NCBI RefSeq assembly: GCF_014646135.1
Contig: NZ_BMMW01000004.1
Coordinates: 310,001-374,000 of the forward strand
Direction of reading: 5' to 3'
DNA from: Nocardia camponoti
GTDB taxonomy: Bacteria; Actinomycetota; Actinomycetes; Mycobacteriales; Mycobacteriaceae
DNA length: 64,000 nucleotides
The notes below the pieces were generated by a model. It was not told where the DNA came from. It saw only the letters and a list, made by a program, of their open reading frames with translations, and did not search any database. Position numbers and translations under genes: made by a program. Positions 32,891 through 41,516 of the stretch are shown in pieces (position 1 is the stretch's first letter; each line of letters begins with the position of its first letter).

Positions 32891-33455
32891 TTCCGCGAAC
32901 GTGTCGATTGCAGGGGCGCGGTCCCTCGCTCCGCATCGGGGCCTGCGCGCAACCGTCAAGATTCGAATGCTCGACCGTGCACGTTCGAATGTCGCGAACG
33001 TTCGTGCGGGGCGCGTTCCCGCAAACGTGTCGATTGCAGGGCACGTCCCTCGCTACGCATCGGGAACTGCGCACAACCGCCAAGATCCGAATGCTCGACC
33101 GTGCACATCCGAATGCCGCAAACATTCGTGCGGGGCGCGTTCCCGCAAACGTGTCGATTGCAGGGCACGTCCCTCGCTACGCATCGGGAACTACGCACAA
33201 CCGCCAAGATCCGAATGCTCGACCGTGCACATCCGAATGCCGCGAACCCTCGTGCTAGGCGCGTTCCCACAAACGTGGCGATGGCTGGGGACACGTCCCT
33301 CGCTACGCATCGAGCTGCGCGCAACCGTCAAGATCCGATTGCTCGACCATGCACATTCGAGGGCCGCGAACCCCCTGGCTAAGCGCGTTCTCACGGATGT
33401 GGCGACAGCAGGCGCGCACGTCCCTCGCTACGCATCGGGACTGCGCAACCCTCAA
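32891..33455. repeat. Tandem array of about 4.5 copies of a 124-bp unit
   Basis: Units begin near 32891, 33016, 33140, 33264 and 33388, a period of 125 then 124 bp three times. Units 2 and 3 are nearly identical; units 4 and 5 are more diverged and the last is partial. Within each unit a 9-bp motif close to ATCCGAATG occurs twice, 22 bp apart, followed in units 1-3 by inverted CGAATG/CATTCG-like arms. The period is not a multiple of three, so no frame is shared between copies, which argues against a protein-coding repeat. Confidence 0.9.
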
Positions 33456-33489
33456 ATATCAACTACGTCCGCGTCTGCGACTGCACCCT

Positions 33490-34602
33490 TCAGTGCACGC
33501 TCACCAAATCGTCGGCGTGAATTACTGGGCGCTGCATCGACTCCGGCAAGTCCGTTGTTGACCGGCCGAGCATCGTTGTGAGGTCCGTGCTGTCGTATTC
33601 GATGACGCCGCGCGCGATCACTTCCTTGTTCGGGGCGATCAAGTCGACTACGTCGCCGCCGAAAAAGCGGCCCTCTACGCCGACGATGCCTGCGGCCAGC
33701 AGGGAACGGCGGGCCGCTACTGCGGCGACCGCGCCCGCGTCCAGCAGTACCGAGCCGCGGCTTCCTGCGGCGTGGCGTACCCAAAATTTGCGGCCGGGGA
33801 GGCGGTCGGGGCTGGCGGCGAAAGCGGTGCCGACCTCGCCCTCGCCTAAGGCCTCGGTGGCCTGTTCGGCGGAAGCCAGCAGCACCGCGATGCCCGCGTC
33901 GGCGGCCAACCGGGCGGCTGACAGTTTTGATGCCATGCCGCCGGTGCCCAACGCACCGCCGCTGCCAGCGATAACGCCGTCAAGGTCGGCGCTGCCGCGC
34001 ACTTCGGGGATGAAGTTGGCCGCGCCCTTGCGCGGGTCACCGTCGTACAATCCCGCGACGTCCGACAGCAAAAACAGCGCGTCCGCGCCGACAAGGTGGG
34101 CGACGAGCGCGGCGAGGCGGTCGTTGTCGCCGAAGCGGATTTCCTCGGTCGCGACGGTGTCGTTTTCGTTCACCACCGCGATCGCGCCGAGGGAACGCAG
34201 GCGGTCGAGGGTGCGCTGGGCGTTGCGGTGATGCTCGCGACGGGTGAAGTCATCAGCCGACAGCAACACCTGCCCAACGGTGCGACCGTAACGGGCGAAT
34301 GACGTGCCCCACGCGTGCGCGAGCGCCAACTGACCAACGCTCGCCGCGGCCTGCTTGGTCGCCAAATCGGTCGGCCGCTTCGACAATCCGAGCGGCGCGA
34401 TCCCAGCGCCGATGGCACCCGACGACACAACAACGACGTCCGAACCAGCCCGCATTCGCGCCTCAACCGCGTCGGCGAGGCGGTCGAGTCGATCGGTGTC
34501 GAGCCCGCCTTCCAAGCTGGTTAGCGCCGACGAACCGATCTTCACGACCACCGTGCGCGCCGACTTAATCGCCGCGCGCACCTGACTGTGTTCCCGAACC
34601 AT
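33490..34602 (-). CDS. proB: Glutamate 5-kinase
   Basis: Protein of 370 residues from ATG 34602, with AGGGAG six bases upstream as ribosome binding site. The amino-acid-kinase domain has VVKIGSSALTS, VVVVSSGAIGAGIAPLG, VVNENDTVATEEIRFGDNDRLAALVA and GTGGMASKLSAARLA; a C-terminal PUA domain (about 270-350, SVLLDAGAVAAVAARRSLLAAGIVGVEG) follows. It phosphorylates glutamate in the first step of proline synthesis and is usually feedback-inhibited by proline. It lies 85 bp after obgE, the order seen at Rv2439c-Rv2440c. Confidence 0.94.
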   Translation of the reverse strand: MVREHSQVRAAIKSARTVVVKIGSSALTSLEGGLDTDRLDRLADAVEARMRAGSDVVVVSSGAIGAGIAPLGLSKRPTDLATKQAAASVGQLALAHAWGTSFARYGRTVGQVLLSADDFTRREHHRNAQRTLDRLRSLGAIAVVNENDTVATEEIRFGDNDRLAALVAHLVGADALFLLSDVAGLYDGDPRKGAANFIPEVRGSADLDGVIAGSGGALGTGGMASKLSAARLAADAGIAVLLASAEQATEALGEGEVGTAFAASPDRLPGRKFWVRHAAGSRGSVLLDAGAVAAVAARRSLLAAGIVGVEGRFFGGDVVDLIAPNKEVIARGVIEYDSTDLTTMLGRSTTDLPESMQRPVIHADDLVSVH

Positions 34603-34687
34603 TCCACACTCCCTGGCTGCGAAACCGCTCATCTACGGCGTAAGAACCGTCTCGCAGTATCGCAACCAACCACCTGCCACGTCACTT

Positions 34688-36142
34688 CTATTTTTCGTCG
34701 TCGTCGAGCAAACCACGCCGCGCCCGCGACGCGTGCTTGCGCTCAGCGGCACCAACACGGTCGTTGGTTTCCAGGCGCAAGTCGGTGCCACGACCAGTCG
34801 GCTGCATGTCGATACCAGCGGCGATCTGCGGTTCCCACTCGAACGTGACATCACCAATGGTGACCGGGCAGCCCGGCTGCGCACCCTGCTTGACCAGCTC
34901 AGCTTCGACGCCAAGCCGGGCGAGCCGGTCGGCGAGGTAGCCAACAGCCTCGTCGTTGGCGAACTGCGTCTGGGCGACCCAGCGTTCCGGTCGCGTACCA
35001 CGCACGATGAACCCACCGGGCTCGTTCGGGTCGGCGATGACGCTGAAACCACTCTCGTCGGTGGCGATCGGGCGAATGATCGGCCGCTTGGGTGCCGCCT
35101 TCGGATGCGCTTCGCGATACTCGCGAACCATGTCGGCGAGGGCGAACGTGAGCGGACGCAGACCCGCCCGGCTCACCGCCGAGATCTCGAATACCGGCCA
35201 GCCACGCGACTCGAACTCCGCACGAACCATCTCGGCCAGTTCAGCCGCGTCCGGCACGTCGGTCTTGTTGAGGATCACCACGCGCGGGCGGGTTGCCAGG
35301 TCGCCAAGGCCTTCGTCGCCCGTGAGCGCGGGCTTGTAGGCGGCGAGTTCGGCCTCGAGCGCGTCGACGTCGGAAATCGGGTCGCGACCAGGCTCAAGCG
35401 TCGCGCAGTCGACAACGTGCGCGAGCACCGCGCAGCGTTCGAGGTGACGCAGGAAGTCGAGCCCGAGCCCACGGCCCTCGCTCGCGCCCGGAATGAGCCC
35501 GGGAACGTCGGCGACGGTGAACGTGGTGTCGCCACTGAGCACGACGCCCAGGTTCGGCACCAGCGTGGTGAACGGGTAGTCAGCGATCTTCGGCTTGGCC
35601 GCGGAAAGCACCGAGACCAGCGACGACTTGCCCGCCGACGGGAACCCAACGAGCCCGACATCGGCGACGGACTTCAGCTCAAGAACAACCTCAAGGTCTT
35701 CACCGTCTTCGCCAAGCAGCGCGAAACCGGGAGCCTTGCGCGCCTTCGACGCGAGCGACGCGTTACCGAGACCGCCACGACCACCGCGCGCGATGATGAA
35801 CTGATTGCCAGCGCCGACCAGGTCGACGACGACCTTGCCCTTCTTGTCGACGACAACAGTGCCGTCGGGCACCTGCAAGATCAGGTCTTGGCCCTGCTTG
35901 CCGTCGCGGTTGCCGCCCTCGCCCGGCTTACCGTTGCCAGCCTTGGCGTTCGGGTGGAAGTGGAAATCGAGCAGCGTGTGCACATTGGGGTCGACCTCAA
36001 GGATCACATCCCCGCCGTTGCCGCCATTTCCGCCGTCGGGACCGCCAAGCGGCTTGAACTTCTCACGATGCACCGAGGCACAACCGTGTCCACCCCTACC
36101 GGCGTGAACACTGAGTACGACGCGGTCGATGAATTTGGACAT
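34688..36142 (-). CDS. obgE: Obg-family GTPase
   Basis: Protein of 484 residues. The glycine-rich Obg fold (FIDRVVLSVHAGRGGHGCASVHREKF, GGPDGGNGGNGGDVILE) is followed by the G domain with GFPSAGKSSLV (G1), DYPFTTLVPNLG (G2), DVPGLIPGA (G3) and ILNKTDVPDA (G4), then the OCT domain. Obg binds the 50S subunit and links ribosome maturation with ppGpp levels. AGGAGG about 11 bases upstream of the ATG serves as ribosome binding site. It follows rpmA after 95 bp that include an intrinsic terminator, so it probably depends on read-through or its own promoter. Confidence 0.95.
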   Translation of the reverse strand: MSKFIDRVVLSVHAGRGGHGCASVHREKFKPLGGPDGGNGGNGGDVILEVDPNVHTLLDFHFHPNAKAGNGKPGEGGNRDGKQGQDLILQVPDGTVVVDKKGKVVVDLVGAGNQFIIARGGRGGLGNASLASKARKAPGFALLGEDGEDLEVVLELKSVADVGLVGFPSAGKSSLVSVLSAAKPKIADYPFTTLVPNLGVVLSGDTTFTVADVPGLIPGASEGRGLGLDFLRHLERCAVLAHVVDCATLEPGRDPISDVDALEAELAAYKPALTGDEGLGDLATRPRVVILNKTDVPDAAELAEMVRAEFESRGWPVFEISAVSRAGLRPLTFALADMVREYREAHPKAAPKRPIIRPIATDESGFSVIADPNEPGGFIVRGTRPERWVAQTQFANDEAVGYLADRLARLGVEAELVKQGAQPGCPVTIGDVTFEWEPQIAAGIDMQPTGRGTDLRLETNDRVGAAERKHASRARRGLLDDDEK

Positions 36143-36168
36143 AGTTCGATCTTCCTCCTCGATGCACC

Positions 36169-36205
36169 AAAAAGCGGATCAGGGTTTGGAAAACCCTGAT
36201 CCGCT
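36169..36205 (-). terminator. Intrinsic terminator after rplU-rpmA
   Basis: A 15-bp perfect stem (36173-36187 with 36191-36205) with a 3-nt loop is followed on the minus strand by five T (36173-36169). It is the clearest Rho-independent terminator in the window and separates rpmA from obgE. Confidence 0.88.
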
Positions 36206-36237
36206 CTGTGTGTCTGTTGGAAGCGAGTTCCAGGCGA

Positions 36238-36504
36238 TCAGGCCTGCACCGGCTCCGCGACAACGATGTTGATGGTCTTACGGCCACGCTTGGTGCCGAA
36301 TTCGACCGCGCCCGCTTCGAGGGCGAACAGCGTGTCGTCGCCACCACGGCCGACGTTCACGCCCGGGTGGAAGTGGGTTCCACGCTGGCGGACCAGGATC
36401 TCGCCCGCGCTGACCTTCTGGCCGCCGAAACGCTTGACGCCGAGGCGCTGTGCGTTCGAATCGCGGCCGTTCCGGGAGCTAGATGCGCCCTTCTTATGTG
36501 CCAT
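36238..36504 (-). CDS. rpmA: 50S ribosomal protein L27
   Basis: Protein of 88 residues: MAHKKGASSSRNGRDSNAQRLGVKRFGGQ is diagnostic. L27 reaches the peptidyl transferase centre with its N-terminus. There is no N-terminal extension needing the Firmicutes-type protease, since Ala2-His3-Lys4 follow the initiator. It lies 22 bp after rplU in the usual rplU-rpmA pair, upstream of obgE. Confidence 0.97.
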   Translation of the reverse strand: MAHKKGASSSRNGRDSNAQRLGVKRFGGQKVSAGEILVRQRGTHFHPGVNVGRGGDDTLFALEAGAVEFGTKRGRKTINIVVAEPVQA

Positions 36505-36526
36505 TGCTTCGTCTCCTCGGGAATTC

Positions 36527-36838
36527 TTACTTGATGCCGGTGACCTTGATGACCGTCAGCGGCTGACGGTGACCCTGGCGCTTGTGGTAGCCGGTCTTGT
36601 TCTTGAACTTGTGGATCCGGATCTTCGGGCCCTTGGTCTGATCGATGACCTCGGCGGCCACAGAGATCTTGGCCAGCTTGTCGGCATCGGTGGTGAGATC
36701 GGCGCCATCGACGACGAGAACCGGGGTCAGGGCCACGGCAGTGCCGGGCGCGCCCTCGATCTTCTCCACCTTCACCAGGTCACCGACCGCGACCTTGTAC
36801 TGCTTTCCGCCGGTCTTGACGATTGCGTACGCTGCCAT
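36527..36838 (-). CDS. rplU: 50S ribosomal protein L21
   Basis: Protein of 103 residues from ATG 36838 (AAYAIVKTGGKQYKVAVGDLVKVEKI), ending in GYHKRQGHRQPLTVIKVTGIK. The longer frame to 36982 is unsupported and lacks family similarity. L21 binds 23S rRNA with L20. It heads the rplU-rpmA operon; the 232 bp between it and rne should contain the operon promoter and possibly a leader, but I cannot place a specific site. Confidence 0.97.
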   Translation of the reverse strand: MAAYAIVKTGGKQYKVAVGDLVKVEKIEGAPGTAVALTPVLVVDGADLTTDADKLAKISVAAEVIDQTKGPKIRIHKFKNKTGYHKRQGHRQPLTVIKVTGIK

Positions 36839-37070
36839 CGGTCGGCTTCCTCCACTCACGTTGGTCCTGCACATGTCCACGCCGCAGCTGCGACGCATTT
36901 CGGGGCTCATTCCCGCACAGTGGCGGGGAAAGAACGTTTTGCTGCCTGATGTGGCGACGAGTCCGTCCGCGCAATACGGCATGAACTCAATCGCTGGGCA
37001 GCGACTGAACTAGGCTACCAGACCCGAAAGCGCTGACCAATTCGCGGTCAGCGCTTCGAGCCCGAGTGCG

Positions 37071-40000
37071 CTAGTTCGCGTCGCTCGCGGGCGCGCCAGC
37101 GGGCCGGGCGGTGGCCCGACGACGCGGTTTGCGCTCAGGAATGACGACGGGTTCGGCGGTGAAGTCGACGATCGGCGTCGCGGGTGCCTGGTCAGCAGCC
37201 GAGAGCACGAACACCGCGCCAGCGCTGTCTGCGGCCGGTGCGGCCGTAGAACGGGCGACACGACGACGTCGGGGCGCACGCTCGGCAACCTGCTCCGCAG
37301 CGGGCTCAGCCACCGGCGCCGAATCAACGACAGCGGCCTCAGCAACGACAGGTTCAGCCGCCACCGGCTCGGCGACCGGAGCTGGCTCAGCAACCGGCGC
37401 AGGCTCAGCGACATCCTCAGCAACGGCAGCTTCGCTATCCCCAGCCGAAATCACGCCGGTCAGCGGGTTATCCGTCGCCGCGGCAGCCCGGTTCGACCGA
37501 CGTGAACGCGACCGAGACCGCGAACGCGAAGGCGTGTCCGACTGCGTCGGCTCATCGAGCACAACCTCGATATCGGCCGAATCGTCAACGGCGGGAACCG
37601 GTTCGCCGTGCTCATCCTCGTGATGCGCGGCCATCGCCAACGCGACGGGATGCGCCCGACGGGCACGCAGCTCTTCCTCGGTCTCGCCGACGTGCGCGCC
37701 GTTGGTCGCGGCAGCGGCGACAACAGCGACCGGCTTCTCAACCGGCTTGTCCTTGCCACCACGACGGCGACGCGAGCCGCCTTCCTTGGCCGCGCGGTTG
37801 CCGGAATCGTCGCCGTTAGCGTTGGCGTCGACCGGGTAGTTGTGCACGACGAGCCCGCGACCGTGGCAATGCTCACACGTCGTGGAAAACGCCTCAACCA
37901 GGCCCGTTCCGAGCTTCTTACGCGTCATCTGCACGAGGCCAAGCGAGGTGACTTCCGACACCTGATGCCGCGTGCGGTCGCGCCCAAGCGCTTCGGTGAG
38001 GCGACGCAGCACCAGGTCGCGGTTGGATTCGAGGACCATGTCGATGAAGTCGACGACGATCATGCCGCCGATATCGCGCAGGCGCATCTGCCGCACGATT
38101 TCCTCGGCCGCTTCCAAGTTGTTCTTGGTGACGGTCTCTTCGAGGTTCGACGAGCCCGAGCCGGTGAACTTGCCGGTGTTGACGTCGACGACGGTCATCG
38201 CCTCAGTGCGGTCGATGACCAGCGTGCCGCCCGAAGGCAGCCACACCTTGCGATCGAGCGCCTTGGCGAGCTGTTCGTCGATGCGGAACGCGTCGAACAC
38301 GTCGACGCCGTTGTTTTCGTGGCGGCTGACGCGCTCAAGCAGGTCAGGCGCGACAGTGCGGACGTAGTTCTCCACGGTCGACCACGCGCGGTCACCTTCG
38401 ATGACAAGGCGCGCGAAATCCTCGTTGAACAGATCGCGAATGACCTTGACCAGCATGTCGGGCTCTTCGTAAAGGGCCTTCGGCGCGTTGGTTTCCTTGG
38501 CGGCCGACTCTTCGATCGTGCGCCACGTTGCCTGCAACCGTTCCACGTCGCGTGCCAACTCGGGCTCGCTCACGCCTTCGGAGGCAGTGCGAATGATCAC
38601 GCCAGCGTCGGCGGGCACGATGTCGCGCAGGATTTCCTTGAGGCGCTTGCGCTCGGTGTCGGGCAGCTTGCGGCTAATGCCGGTCGACGTGCCGCCGGGC
38701 ACGTAAACAAGGAAGCGGCCAGCCAGCGAAATCTGGGTGGTGAGACGCGCGCCCTTGTGCCCAACCGGGTCTTTCGACACCTGAACGAGCACCTGATCGC
38801 CGGGCTTGAGGGCCTGCTCGATCTTGCGCTCTTTACCGCCGAGACCAGCGGCTTCCCAGTTGACCTCGCCCGCGTACAGCACGCCGTTGCGCCCACGACC
38901 GATGTCGATGAACGCGGCTTCCATGCTCGGCAGCACGTTCTGCACCTTGCCGAGGTAGACGTTGCCGACCATCGACGCCTGGCCCGAGCTGGTGACGAAA
39001 TGCTCGACGAGCACGTTGTCCTCAAGCACAGCGACCTGCGTGGTGATCTGGTGACCGGGGTTGTGGTCGGCGGTGTCGAACGCCTTCTCGCGCACGACCA
39101 TCACCCGGTCGACCGACTCGCGACGCGCGAGGAATTCCGACTCGGTCAGGATCGGCGGACGACGACGACCGGCATCGCGCCCGTCCCGTCGACGCTGCCG
39201 CTTGGCTTCCAGGCGCGTTGACCCCGAAATGCCCTGGACCTCGTCGGGCGACTGGGCGGCGCGCCGCTTGTTGCGCGGTTCACGCTCGTGCACGACGGTG
39301 TTCGGCGGGTCGTCGTCGGCGGTCGCGTCGACGTCGGCGGATTCGCCACCGACCTTGCGGCGACGGCGACGGCGACGACGCCGGCTCGCGCTGTCGCCCG
39401 CTTCGTCGTCGGTGTCGTTTTCCGCGGTCTCAACTTCCGTCGACGAAGCAGTTTCGTCGACGGTCGAGTCAACAGACTCTTCGGTATCTTCTGACTCAGC
39501 ATCAGCATCGCCATCGGAATCGTTGTCATCGCCGTCGTTGGCCTGTTCGCCACGACCACGGCCGCGACCACGGCGCCCACGGCGCCGACGACGCGGCTGG
39601 TCGTCGGAATCGTGCTCAGCGGAATTGTCGTCGGCATCGCCTTCAGCATCGACCTCGGCGGGTGCTTCAACCTCAACCGGCTCGGCTGCTTCTTGCTCAC
39701 GCTTGGCCGCGCGATCAGCGCGACGACGCTTACGCGTCTCCTCGACGGCGGCGGCATCCGGCGCGACGAACAGCGGAACGGCAACGTCGGGCGCGGTGAA
39801 CCCGACGGGTTCAGCCAACGGCGCGTCGAGGTGAGTGAACACCGCGGCGCTGGCCTTGTCGTCGTATGCCGAGAACGCGGGCGCGACGGGCTCAGCGTTA
39901 GCCGCCCGTTCAGGTTTCGCGACCGGTTCAGGCTTGGCAGCAGGGGTTGATGCGGCAGGCGCGGTGGAAGCGGCGGATTCAGCGGCATCAGCGGCTGCGA

Positions 40001-40202
40001 TGGCGTCGCGCACCGTTTCGGCGACCGCACGGTCGACGTTGGACTGGACGCTGCGCGCCTCAGTTCCTAATTCGGCCAGTTTGGCCAAGATGCGCTTGCT
40101 GGTTACTCCCAACCGCTTGGCCAGTGCATGAACTCGAATTCGCTCCGGCAATTGATCGGCATCCTGTTGTGTAGTTGTGTCGAGCGGCTCTTTTTCGGCC
40201 AC
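37071..40202 (-). CDS. rne: Ribonuclease E/G
   Basis: Protein of 1043 residues from GTG 40202, with GAGGAGA seven bases upstream. Domains: an N-terminal IF2-N-like helical module (RIRVHALAKRLGVTSKRILAKLAELG); an acidic and Arg-rich region of about 300 residues; then the catalytic core with the S1 domain (HFVTSSGQASMVGNVYLGKVQNVLPSMEAAFIDIGRG), the DNase-I-like part with DVNTGKFTG and VVDFIDMVLESNRD, and the Zn-link C776-E-H-C779. A disordered Glu/Ala/Pro-rich tail of about 260 residues ends in Arg motifs. It starts mRNA decay and processes rRNA. The same layout is seen in mycobacterial RNase E. A 450-bp non-coding region lies upstream. Confidence 0.95.
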   Translation of the reverse strand: MAEKEPLDTTTQQDADQLPERIRVHALAKRLGVTSKRILAKLAELGTEARSVQSNVDRAVAETVRDAIAAADAAESAASTAPAASTPAAKPEPVAKPERAANAEPVAPAFSAYDDKASAAVFTHLDAPLAEPVGFTAPDVAVPLFVAPDAAAVEETRKRRRADRAAKREQEAAEPVEVEAPAEVDAEGDADDNSAEHDSDDQPRRRRRGRRGRGRGRGEQANDGDDNDSDGDADAESEDTEESVDSTVDETASSTEVETAENDTDDEAGDSASRRRRRRRRRKVGGESADVDATADDDPPNTVVHEREPRNKRRAAQSPDEVQGISGSTRLEAKRQRRRDGRDAGRRRPPILTESEFLARRESVDRVMVVREKAFDTADHNPGHQITTQVAVLEDNVLVEHFVTSSGQASMVGNVYLGKVQNVLPSMEAAFIDIGRGRNGVLYAGEVNWEAAGLGGKERKIEQALKPGDQVLVQVSKDPVGHKGARLTTQISLAGRFLVYVPGGTSTGISRKLPDTERKRLKEILRDIVPADAGVIIRTASEGVSEPELARDVERLQATWRTIEESAAKETNAPKALYEEPDMLVKVIRDLFNEDFARLVIEGDRAWSTVENYVRTVAPDLLERVSRHENNGVDVFDAFRIDEQLAKALDRKVWLPSGGTLVIDRTEAMTVVDVNTGKFTGSGSSNLEETVTKNNLEAAEEIVRQMRLRDIGGMIVVDFIDMVLESNRDLVLRRLTEALGRDRTRHQVSEVTSLGLVQMTRKKLGTGLVEAFSTTCEHCHGRGLVVHNYPVDANANGDDSGNRAAKEGGSRRRRGGKDKPVEKPVAVVAAAATNGAHVGETEEELRARRAHPVALAMAAHHEDEHGEPVPAVDDSADIEVVLDEPTQSDTPSRSRSRSRSRRSNRAAAATDNPLTGVISAGDSEAAVAEDVAEPAPVAEPAPVAEPVAAEPVVAEAAVVDSAPVAEPAAEQVAERAPRRRRVARSTAAPAADSAGAVFVLSAADQAPATPIVDFTAEPVVIPERKPRRRATARPAGAPASDAN

Positions 40203-40652
40203 GAAAGTCTCCTCGGGCCCCCGGGCGCGTCCATCCCCGGTACGGGAGTGACGCGGCCGACGCGGGGGCAATCGTCCGTGCACCTCACACCCGATGTGGT
40301 GCGAGGGTCATCTGGTCTCGCCCCGCGAAACCGGTCTCACCTTATTGATGCTCTGGCGGGCCAACCGGTTTACACGGCGCCTGTCTGTACGGCGTGGCAC
40401 CGGGGGTGAAGCGCTCATCCAGCGTGCCCGGCTGGGCAGCGATGATCGGCATCGGACCGCGGTGTCATCCGGTTATGTTCATCACGGCTCTCGCGTACCT
40501 GCGCGAAAGCTGTGTCGAACACATCCAAGTTCAGTATCCCACACCGGTCGCGACAAGATCGCCATCGGCGGGTTGCAGTAGTGGGTTTTAGGTGGGTTTT
40601 GGCGCTCGAGCTCGTCGCGCCACTTTGCCGACGCGACGAGCGAGGACAGCCG
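40203..40652 (-). promoter_or_regulatory. rne upstream region with a probable long 5' leader
   Basis: No gene is seen in these 450 bp. A GATACT -10 element on the minus strand at 40538-40533 would start transcription near 40526, giving a leader of about 320 nt before the rne GTG. Long rne leaders are the site of autoregulation in E. coli. The segment nearest ndk holds a terminator-like hairpin at 40610-40641. Confidence 0.45.
40610..40641 (-). terminator. Probable ndk terminator
   Basis: A 10-bp perfect stem (40610-40619 with 40632-40641) and 12-nt loop lie 11 bp after the ndk stop. It is followed on the minus strand by mixed sequence rather than a T tract. Confidence 0.55.
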
Positions 40653-41072
40653 TTAGAGGGAGGCGGACTCGGGGAACCAGAGCGCGATCTCGCGCTTGGC
40701 CGACTCGGGCGAGTCGGAGCCGTGGACCAGGTTGAACTGGGTTTCCAGGCCGAAATCGCCACGGATGGTGCCGGGGGTCGCCTTCTCGACGGGGTCGGTG
40801 CCACCGGCGAGCTGACGGAACGCGGCGATCGCGCGCGGGCCTTCGAGCACGGCAGCGACGACCGGGCCAGAAGTAATGAATTCGATAAGCGAAGCGAAGA
40901 ACGGACGCTCCGAGTGCTCGGCGTAGTGCTCGGCGGCGAGTTCAACCGACACGTTCTTCAGTTCCAGCGCCTTGATGGTGAGGCCCTTGCGCTCAATACG
41001 CGCGAGCACCTCGCCGACGAGGCCACGGGAGACACCGTCCGGCTTGATGAGTACCAACGTCTGCTCAGTCAC
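40653..41072 (-). CDS. ndk: Nucleoside diphosphate kinase
   Basis: Protein of 139 residues from GTG 41072 (TEQTLVLIKPDGVSRGLVGEVL). The active-site histidine is His117 in FNLVHGSDS. The enzyme balances nucleoside triphosphates by transferring phosphate through that histidine. The extra 13 residues of the longer frame are not in the family. It is 48 bp after the DUF4233 gene, the Rv2445c-Rv2446c arrangement. Confidence 0.96.
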   Translation of the reverse strand: MTEQTLVLIKPDGVSRGLVGEVLARIERKGLTIKALELKNVSVELAAEHYAEHSERPFFASLIEFITSGPVVAAVLEGPRAIAAFRQLAGGTDPVEKATPGTIRGDFGLETQFNLVHGSDSPESAKREIALWFPESASL

Positions 41073-41120
41073 GATGGCCACTCTAACCGGCGGCGACAAC
41101 CGCGGCCGCACTCCGGTGCG

Positions 41121-41516
41121 TCAGGAAGACCGTTGCATCCGTTGACTTGGCAACAAACCCGCATCCATCCGGCGACGCACGTCGGCACGCAAAACCAGAA
41201 TGAACGCCCACACCGCGATGAAAACAAGCGCGGTGACGCCGATCGCGATGTGGATAAACGTGCCAGCGAGCAGCAACACCTGTAGGCCAAGGTTGTACGG
41301 AATCGCCCACGGTTTCCGCTGCAAACCCGCGCCGAGCACCATCAGAATCGCGAGCACGACAAGGTAGGTGCCCGACAACCACGTGACACCGCCGCCGACG
41401 GCAGCGACCACCGGCAACGCGAGCAGCACGACGATCGCCTCAAGAATCAACGTGCCAGCCATGACACCGCGCAAACCCTTCCACGGATCAGTCGCGGGGG
41501 CGGGTACTTCGCTCAC
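41121..41516 (-). CDS. DUF4233 membrane protein
   Basis: Protein of 131 residues, Rv2446c type, with four predicted membrane helices (about 18-42, 46-62, 74-90 and 94-112) and the motif DPWKGLRGVMAGTLILEAIVVLLALP. Function unknown. Its GTG overlaps the folC stop by 4 bp (GTGA), so it is coupled to folC in the conserved valS-folC-DUF4233-ndk run. Confidence 0.88.
   Translation of the reverse strand: MSEVPAPATDPWKGLRGVMAGTLILEAIVVLLALPVVAAVGGGVTWLSGTYLVVLAILMVLGAGLQRKPWAIPYNLGLQVLLLAGTFIHIAIGVTALVFIAVWAFILVLRADVRRRMDAGLLPSQRMQRSS

Noticed and set aside
32891..33455. Possible CRISPR array
   Set aside because: The units are contiguous and about 124 bp long, without short repeats separated by unique spacers, and no cas genes are present.
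32901..33581. A 226-codon frame through the tandem repeats
   Set aside because: The repeat period of 124-125 bp changes the reading frame at each unit, so successive copies encode unrelated peptides. The array is better read as non-coding.
34733..36199. A 488-codon plus-strand frame antisense to obgE
   Set aside because: The minus strand encodes a complete Obg with all GTPase motifs; the antisense product has no family features.
37608..39221. A 537-codon plus-strand frame antisense to rne
   Set aside because: It lies entirely within the RNase E catalytic region and shows no domain of its own.
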